From Pelecanus crispus (Eukaryota; Chordata; Aves; Pelecaniformes; Pelecanidae): a stretch of 64,000 nt of DNA. The position numbers and the translations under genes are program-made. The stretch lies in the NCBI RefSeq assembly GCF_030463565.1, contig NC_134644.1:131065388-131129387 (forward strand), given 5' to 3'. Positions 57,169 through 64,000 of the stretch are shown here, piece by piece (position 1 is the stretch's first letter; each line of letters starts with the position of its first letter). A model generated the notes under the pieces. It saw only the letters and a list, made by a program, of their open reading frames with translations, made no database searches and had not been told where the DNA came from.

Positions 57169-58014
57169 GTATGGTCTTTACTAGGTGTTCTGTCAAGCTA
57201 AAATGAAACAAACCCAACAAACCATACTAAATAATTAAAGTGAATTACCTGAAATATGCAAATAACTATATTTGTCATTTATGCTGAATTTGCAGTCATA
57301 TGTCTTTCACCTCCTAAGGAACCCCAGGTCTGATCTATAATCTTTTACCTTGTTTATACGCAGCATGTAACCACATCCCCACTTTCATAACATGGCAGAT
57401 CAAAACCAGCATTGTAAACACAGTCTCCCTTTTTTCTGAAATGATTTTTAAACACATCCTGTTCCCACCCAGCAACTACATTGTGAAGCTAACTGGCAGT
57501 GCTCAGCATTACAAAAATAATAAAGAGGAGCTCAGATCCTCCCAAGAGTCAGGTAACTGTCTCTTCAGAATTGCTCAAACAGGTAGAGGCACCTGTAAAA
57601 CTGTAATAGACAGGAGGGTACCTTTTATGGGGTTTGAATCATTGCTTCTTTCTAGGTATTTTCATTCAATTTTTAACAATGATTCAACACAGAATATTAG
57701 GTATAGAAAAAATGCTTAGCTGTTGCAGAGGGACTTCTTTGTTGCAATTACTTTGAGCGGTAAACTGCAATTTCTGCATCAAAGCGCTGGCAATCATCTG
57801 CATCTGAGCTTTTGATAAGCACAATTTCAAAAAAGCATCTTATGAATATGTTTACTAGAGTTCGCACTTGGGTAGTTCCAGTGAGGAATGAGAGCCCCTT
57901 GAACCTTGTGATTTTGTTCTGTCGTAATGGCAGATGCCCCCTGCCAGCTACTCAAAACAGCTTGAGTAACAATCATTTATTTCTCTTTTTCTTGTCCTCT
58001 CCTTCCTCCTCAAG
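57169..58014 (+). other. RGS20: RGS20 intron 3
   Basis: 846 bases, GT...AG, ending in a long pyrimidine tract (TTTCTCTTTTTCTTGTCC...) before the acceptor. Nothing else is recognised. Confidence 0.85.
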
Positions 58015-58249
58015 CCCTGCTCCTACTCTTGAAGAAGTAAATGCCTGGGCTCAGTCATTTGACAAGTTGATGCTTACTCCAGCTGGCAGAAATGCTTTTC
58101 GTGAATTTCTACGAACAGAATTCAGTGAGGAAAACATGCTTTTCTGGATGGCCTGTGAGGAACTAAAACAAGAATCTAACAAAAGTGTCATTGAAGAAAA
58201 AGCAAGACTAATTTATGAAGATTATATTTCTATCCTTTCTCCAAAAGAG
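58015..58249 (+). CDS. RGS20: RGS20 exon 4, first part of RGS domain
   Basis: 235 bases between CTCCTCAAG and AAAGAG|GTATAT. It starts with PAPTLEEVNAWAQSFDKLM and holds the front half of the RGS box, including REFLRTEFSEENMLFW, the helix pair that contacts the Galpha switch regions. The RGS domain accelerates GTP hydrolysis by Galpha subunits; RGS20 prefers Galpha-z and also acts on Galpha-i. The conserved Glu-Asn of SEEN is present. If the exon were read through its donor it would stop within a few codons, so splicing is required. Confidence 0.97.
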
Positions 58250-59482
58250 GTATATTACTTTCCCTGATACGTTCTTTGATGTTGCTTTGCACAGTTAGTT
58301 CCAACGTGTGTTTAAAGCTACAATACTCAGGGAGAACTTCCCCCACACACATTCCACTGCCATCAAGTAGTGATTTAGGGGGAAAAGGCAGAACCTATTG
58401 TTGAGGTGAGATGGTCAAAACTACTTTCAGTGGCTGTACGAAAGCTCTTCCTATGCTACCCTGGCACGCTGATGTGAAGTCTTTAGTCTGAGGCACAAAT
58501 ACACAGATGATCACTTCATCCTTGCTCAACTTAAATTTTATTTGTTGGACAAATGAGTCTGTTTCTTCTTTGCACTAGGAAGGGGGTGTGTGCATCCCTC
58601 CAAAAGCACAGGAACCACAAATAAAGTGTCATTTGCAAAGCACAAATTGCTCAAAGAGCAGCTGACGAAATATGGCATAGAACAAACATGCTGACTTCCT
58701 GAACATTTTTCAAAACTGCTTGTCACTTTGCCTTTAGCAAATATGTCAAATTTCGAAGACACCTCAGTACAGTTTGAATATAGTCCTGCCAAGGAGGCTG
58801 GAATTTTAAACCTTCCAGTATCCTTGCAAAACTCAAACTTAATTGTTTACGGTGCAAGCTATAACTTACGTACTTATAAAAATGCTGTTTAAATCTAGTC
58901 AGTCCATTCCAGTAATACCGGTATCTTCTTACAGACACTAGAGCCCTGCAGAAAAAAATGACGTTATTTGTGTGTTGTATGGAATCATTATATAGCCATA
59001 CCTGTGGTTCACATCAATTCACTCTGCTTTTTAACAGGAATTTGATTAAGCAACAGCTTCCCAGGTTACAGTTTCCGTCTGCGTCATACTGCTTACTCCA
59101 AATTCAGTCTCTTTACAACAGCACAAACTCCCAAGGAAACGAACTGTCACAAAAAATTACAAATCCTTTCTACTACACAGCAGAAAGTTGGTCTGGAAAT
59201 AGTCTGCCAGTCTCTCAGGTTTCAGTAGTAAAGGGATTGCAGGCAGCCTTGTTCAAAGTAAGGTTGCCTCAGCGAGAAAATCCTTCTATCCATACTCAAA
59301 GACATTACTACTTCTGAATTTCAACACAGTCATTTTTTGCCTGTTTAGCAGTTTTTACACTCTTGAAGGACACCAGCTGAAATGGTTAAAAAAGACTGCT
59401 TTTTCAACCAATAAAACAAAGCTAAAACCCCCATGTGTACTATTCACCACTATTAATTATGCTACTTTGTTTTAATATGCAG
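58250..59482 (+). other. RGS20: RGS20 intron 4
   Basis: 1.2 kb, GT...AG. No repeat or exon is recognised. Confidence 0.85.
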
Positions 59483-59671
59483 GTCAGTCTGGACTCCAGA
59501 GTAAGAGAAGTTATTAACCGAAATATGCTGGAACCCTCACAACACACCTTCGATGATGCACAGCTTCAAATTTATACATTAATGCACAGAGACTCCTACC
59601 CACGGTTTATGAACTCTGCTATATATAAGGACTTGCTTCGGTCCTTATCTGAAAAATCCATTGAAGCATAG
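59483..59671 (+). CDS. RGS20: RGS20 exon 5, end of RGS domain and C-terminus
   Basis: Starts after TTTTAATATGCAG with VSLDSRVREVINRNM and continues through the back half of the RGS box (DAQLQIYTLMHRDSYPRF), including the conserved Arg of the last interface helix. It ends LSEKSIEA and TAG at 59669-59671. That C-terminus is characteristic of RGS20 rather than RGS17. With the earlier exons the total is 252 residues from the 40324 ATG or 218 from the 52743 ATG, close to the usual length of the short RGSZ1 form. Confidence 0.97.
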   Translation, partial: VSLDSRVREVINRNMLEPSQHTFDDAQLQIYTLMHRDSYPRFMNSAIYKDLLRSLSEKSIEA

Positions 59672-60388
59672 GATTTTTTCTTAAATGTATTTATTTTAAA
59701 ACAAACGGAACTCTGGGCTACACCAATCCACAGGGAATTTAGAATTAATCAGATATTTACCTGGAAATAACTCAGGCAAGTTTTACTACAGACTGAATGT
59801 TTTAAACCTGCACAAGGCTCTGACACAATCAGCTAACTACAGTTTCTGATCAAATTCAGTGACACTTTGCAAAAGAGAACAAAGAGAAAATGTTGGGTGT
59901 TCAAAAAATGCGATATTTTTTTCCAAACGCAGCACACAAATCAGATACAAGCCTGTTACAATGTACATCTGAGGTACAAATGCCAACTGAGCATGAAAAG
60001 TAAATTTTATTCTTAAGTGGAGTGTTAGAATTTTCTTGAAAGCCAAACCAGTTGTCCCATTCACACTGTGACCAAAGTAAAAACAGTACTGTCAATATCT
60101 GGGTTACACTAGACTAAGTTTCCCATATTGTACAAATCGTACCTGGCACAGGTACACTCCACATGTATATTTAATGTGTATACGAAGTGCTAATGGAAAT
60201 CAGTATGGCAATCTCAAGTTGATGAAAGCTAATGGTTGAAATAATGCTGCCTATAAAAATCTTTTGCTGAAGAATTGTTATTTTACTACTAGAGTCTGCT
60301 GAAAGCATTTTTAAGTTCATATTGTTGATGTTTATAAAGTTAAATTATTTACTTAATAGGAAGAAGAATCTGGGCATTTAAATTCTGA

Positions 60389-60394
60389 AATAAA
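60389..60394 (+). terminator. RGS20: Poly(A) signal AATAAA, RGS20
   Basis: AATAAA in GAAATAAAGCAC, 720 bases after the RGS20 stop, followed about 20-40 bases later by a T-rich segment (TTCTTCTCTTCCC). It is the first plausible cleavage signal. Confidence 0.6.
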
Positions 60395-60653
60395 GCACAA
60401 GGATTCTCACATATTCTTCTCTTCCCTCAGTAGGTAGATGTAAAAACCCTTTCACTGTTGGCTCCTGAGAGGATGGCAGTATCGACCATCTTGGTTTTGT
60501 ACATATTAAATTCTCCCGTTAACTGACAGATCTTGTAAGGTTTCTGTTAGATACGCACACATTTCATTGACAAAAGGAGGTAGCTGGAACTATTCTGTTC
60601 TGATACAGCACTATTTTAGACTGTCCAAAAGAAAAGCAACAGCTCTATCCCCT

Positions 60654-60659
60654 AATAAA
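60654..60659 (+). terminator. RGS20: Second poly(A) signal AATAAA, RGS20
   Basis: AATAAA in CCTAATAAACC, followed by a T-rich stretch. A possible alternative 3' end. Confidence 0.45.
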
Positions 60660-61117
60660 CCATGTTCATTTACAGTACCCCCAAAGCATCGCTCTTATTT
60701 CTGGTCATATCTCAAAACACCTGTGGAATTACTAGGAAGAAAGTAAGTTGAATCTGCATAATCTATTTGTAGATCTGTTATGAGAATGACTTCTTTTTTT
60801 TTTTAAATTACAAGATTCACTACAATTCCACTGTATTAAACTTTGGAGTTTGCAGTGGACTTCCACTGAATTGTATTTTTTTTATGCACATTTATTTAAA
60901 TGAACCAATGACACACATAGGTAGGAAAAGTACATATGGGGAACAGAAAAAAAAAAATATCCCTAGAAGGGAAGAACCAGAGAGGCATAGTTCAGTGACA
61001 TTTACTGTAGCCTTTCTAAAACCTACTCTTTGCCTAATGCACTATGAAAAGCATAAAATGGGGACTTTCTCTGAAAAAAGTAAATGGGAATAACAAGGCA
61101 GAATTTAGGAAATCAAT

Positions 61118-61123
61118 TTTATT
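61118..61123 (-). terminator. Poly(A) signal on the minus strand
   Basis: TTTATT on the plus strand reads AATAAA on the minus strand. It could end a gene converging on RGS20. In vertebrates TCEA1 occupies that position and orientation, but I could not find its coding exons in the window. Confidence 0.35.
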
Positions 61124-64000
61124 GTTTCCTCAATGCACTCGGCAGGAGACATGTTCTCCCCTTACTGCATTCGCATTATTAAACAAATAATGATGAGATT
61201 TTTCATTACACAGCACCACAGGAAAAGACCTGATACATGGTAAGTTAACAATAGCTATGTACCAGTTTCCATCATCTCCTTCCATAAACAAAGCACTATT
61301 CAACCTGTCAGCACAAAAAAGGAAACCAAAACACTTGAGAGACAGCAAAACGAAGTGTTTTTGCCTTCCACAGCACAACACTGGATGACTAAGTTAAGAG
61401 GAAGCCCTTCTATATACCACTGTTGAAGACACAGTCCAGCTAGTGGTTGCCACTGCTGAACGTGTCAACACTGATTATCTCAGCTGAATTTGTAGTAAGA
61501 ATATCCAAAGTACTATCGATACAATCTCAGTTTACATAAAGTATTACATGACAGGTAGTAACTTCAGCAAAGCAAACTACATGTATCAGTAAAGCAGCAT
61601 TCATGGGGAGCCTGCAGTCAAACTGACGATGCTGTACTTGTTTTAATCAGGGCGGGTAAGAGTGTTCTAAAACTCTAAGTTGGCAAAGTAAGTTTAACTA
61701 GGTCAAATTCAGCTTGCTGGAAAGATCAGCCACACACATCAAAAAAAGTTCAAAGTGTGTCATTTCATGAAATGGAGGATTTCATTTCGTTTATGTTATC
61801 TCTCTTCCCTGCAAAGATACCTCATTAAGAGCTGGAAGACAGACCAAACACTCGCACTTTATATCAAACAATATATTCTATTATTCTGCAAGAAAAAGAA
61901 AGAAAAAGATGCAATGAAATTAGAGGGGAGAGAAAACCATATTGGTTTGGGCAGTTCTATGGTTAACATCAGATTATTAGAAGAAGAAAATAATAATTTC
62001 TAAGCTTATTTTCCATGTGCCACAACTTCTAAGCAATTAAAATTCTCTAGGTAGTTTTCATTTTACTTGTGTGTTACAATATGCTGACATTTGCAATGCA
62101 CATCTTTCCTGAAAAATCTTAACAAATTGTAATGCTGTGTTTTAGGTTTAACCTTACACCCAACACCAACGGCACAATGCTGGTCCCTAGATACCGCGAG
62201 AGTAGCTCTTAAAAAACCCAAACAAACAATCCACTCCTCTAATATCTTGTTATTTTGAGGCGGAAAACAAAAACCTAGCTGCACAGAAGACAGATTTTTA
62301 AACTAAATTTCATTATTATATACTTGCTCATTATGCACAAACTTTTCTCAGGGCAAAAGTGAGTTGCACTGAAAAGGACAAGTTACTATAGACAAACTGT
62401 TACATGAGCAGCAGGAGAAAATAATCATATTGACACGATATTATTTATAATTCATCAAGTAAGAAATTACCACAAAATCAATTTATCCTAGCTTGAAAAT
62501 AAGCATGGCTGGTTTATCTTGGCATTTATCTAACTGCAGGATATCATTAAGCTCTAACAACTTTCCAGTCCACTGGTATTCTTTCTTCAATGTCTGCACT
62601 TCTCAAACCAAACTCCCACAGAACATGCATACTGTTAAAGACTGCTCTTTTCACCAGCCTGCTACACAGTATTAAAATTGCATGGGCTCCTTCAGCCAAC
62701 ATGTTGTGCTTTACACACTGACCTTTAAATTCCAAAGCCATTAGCACAACACAAAAGAAAAAAAGAAGTATGTATCCTGAAGAGCTCTACTATATAAAGA
62801 TAGATTAAAATCTATCACAGAAACATCGTGTTCTTATGCACTTCCCGATTATAAGTGATATATGAAAAAGTGATGAGAAAGACTATCGCAATGTGAAGTA
62901 ATTTTTAAACAAGTTTGCTCTAAACAGTACTTAAGAACGTGTCTTCTGCCATCAAAGGTATCAGTATCATTTCAATGACATTAATGAAAGATTTTCTATA
63001 CTAATGTAACTAAATTAATCCCAAACCTTTTAAAATGGTAAAACAATTCAAGATGAGTGATGATGTAGTGAAACAGAAGCTAATATACAGCTGTATGAAA
63101 TTGTACTTAAAGAGGTGAAACTCCTCAGGTTTACTGATATGAATGACTACTAATGATCTATTTCAAAAGGCATGTGTTTGAAAAGTAATACAACCCCTTT
63201 TTGCAGAATGAAGACTTCATGTTGATGAATTTAAGTTCTACCTAAGCTGGTAAGCATTGTAAGTTTCAATTTAAAATTCGCCTACGTGACCACAAGTGGA
63301 ATCCTGAACTCTGGATAAAAACAAGGCACTTCCTTCGCAATGCTTGGAAAGTGCAAGAGGGCTTCGAAGTGGGATTCACAAAAGCCAAGATCACTGAGCA
63401 GATATTTACCTTCTACTTAGTGCTAGTCAAAAAGAATCACCCAGTACAAGATCTTGTAAACCCCACACTTTCTCCTGAGCAAGCTGACAGAACTGTATAT
63501 GAGGAAATGCCTTCTAACAAAGGATTCAGAAGCTGTTTTCTGAGCAGCCGAAACCTCTAGCTTTCCTTAAAGAAGAAAGTTGGAATCCTTAAAGATCTAC
63601 ACACACACACACTTTAAAAGGAACACGGCCCCCTCCTCTGCTAGATCTGTGTAAAAACTAGCTTAAGTTGTAGGGCAACTGTCTTCCAGTCTCTCTCTCG
63701 TCTGAGAGGATTCAAATGCCCATAAAGGTAATAAACAAACCTGCTATTCTTGGATGGGAGAGATTCCTCACCAGTTCTGCCAGCACGTGTCACTGCATAA
63801 AATATCTGAGTGTACTGGGTCAGTCATAGCGCGACTGCAGCTCGGTCGATAAGCCAGCCAGCTGGGGAAGTGAGATACAGTCCCAGCCCCACCTCTACAT
63901 TCTTCTCCTATACATCCTTCAGCCTTTGCATCCTCTCTGATAGAGCAGAGCAATTTCAGACAACTGGGAAAACTGAGGCACCTGTTGAACAGAGGTGCAT
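61124..64000. other. No coding exon recognised; possible 3'UTR of a convergent gene
   Basis: AT-rich DNA with only short ORFs. The zinc-ribbon end expected of TCEA1 was looked for on the minus strand and not seen. A short AC microsatellite lies at 63597-63612. The tract may be a long 3'UTR or simply intergenic. Confidence 0.4.

Larger units (their letters stand above)
59672..60680 (+). other. RGS20: RGS20 3' untranslated region
   Basis: AT-rich sequence after the stop codon up to the second poly(A) signal. The extent is inferred from AATAAA sites at 60389 and 60654. Confidence 0.6.

Noticed and set aside
62547..62747. 66-codon minus-strand ORF as a TCEA1 exon
   Set aside because: The translation does not show the zinc-ribbon or central domain of TFIIS, and no splice boundaries fit.
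1..64000. CRISPR arrays, bacterial operons, tRNA or rRNA genes
   Set aside because: The sequence is vertebrate nuclear DNA. No regular spacer arrays and no tRNA cloverleaf were seen; the tRNA-like stretch at 14360-14386 is the retroviral primer site.

Overview
This looks like a stretch of bird genome. The vertebrate features are spliced genes with GT-AG introns, CpG-island promoters and long introns. The avian signature is several CR1 LINE 3' ends with the ATTCTATGATTCTAT tail, plus an LTR retrovirus family present as one young provirus and two solo LTRs. The gene order (V-ATPase subunit H on the minus strand, then RGS20 on the plus strand) matches the conserved vertebrate block ATP6V1H-RGS20-TCEA1 as I remember it.

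Layout. 1-972: first coding exon of ATP6V1H (minus) with intron around it; the rest of the gene lies left of the window. 2.1-2.7 kb: its CpG-island promoter, carrying a perfect CLEAR/TFEB palindrome. 2.8-4.4 kb: three CR1 fragments, an ATGATA simple repeat and a solo LTR. 8.07-14.97 kb: a complete minus-strand endogenous retrovirus with matching 572-bp LTRs, a 5-bp target duplication, a tRNA-Lys-like primer site, an intact gag and an intact pol, and no env. 18.0-18.6 kb: a second solo LTR with its own 5-bp duplication. 18.6-38.1 kb: largely unannotatable AT-rich intergenic DNA with CR1 pieces at 23.6, 27.8 and 29.2 kb. 38.2-41.1 kb: a large CpG island that is the RGS20 promoter, with a perfect REST (RE1) site, a G-quadruplex repeat and two candidate first exons. 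52.7-59.7 kb: the four shared RGS20 exons; with a first exon at 40.3 kb the model is an uninterrupted 252-residue protein. 59.7-60.7 kb: RGS20 3'UTR with two poly(A) signals. 61.1-64 kb: nothing coding that I recognise; a minus-strand poly(A) signal suggests the tail of a convergent gene, possibly TCEA1.

How the parts relate. ATP6V1H encodes a regulatory subunit of the lysosomal/vacuolar proton pump, and its promoter carries the lysosomal-gene regulatory motif. RGS20 (RGSZ1) is a neuronal GTPase-activating protein for Galpha-z/i with a cysteine string for membrane palmitoylation, and its promoter carries the site of the neuronal repressor REST. The provirus lies between them and appears recent (LTRs about 1.4% different). 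Its most unusual features are a hydrophobic, apparently multi-spanning N-terminus on Gag and a single amber codon followed by a hairpin between gag and pol in the same frame.
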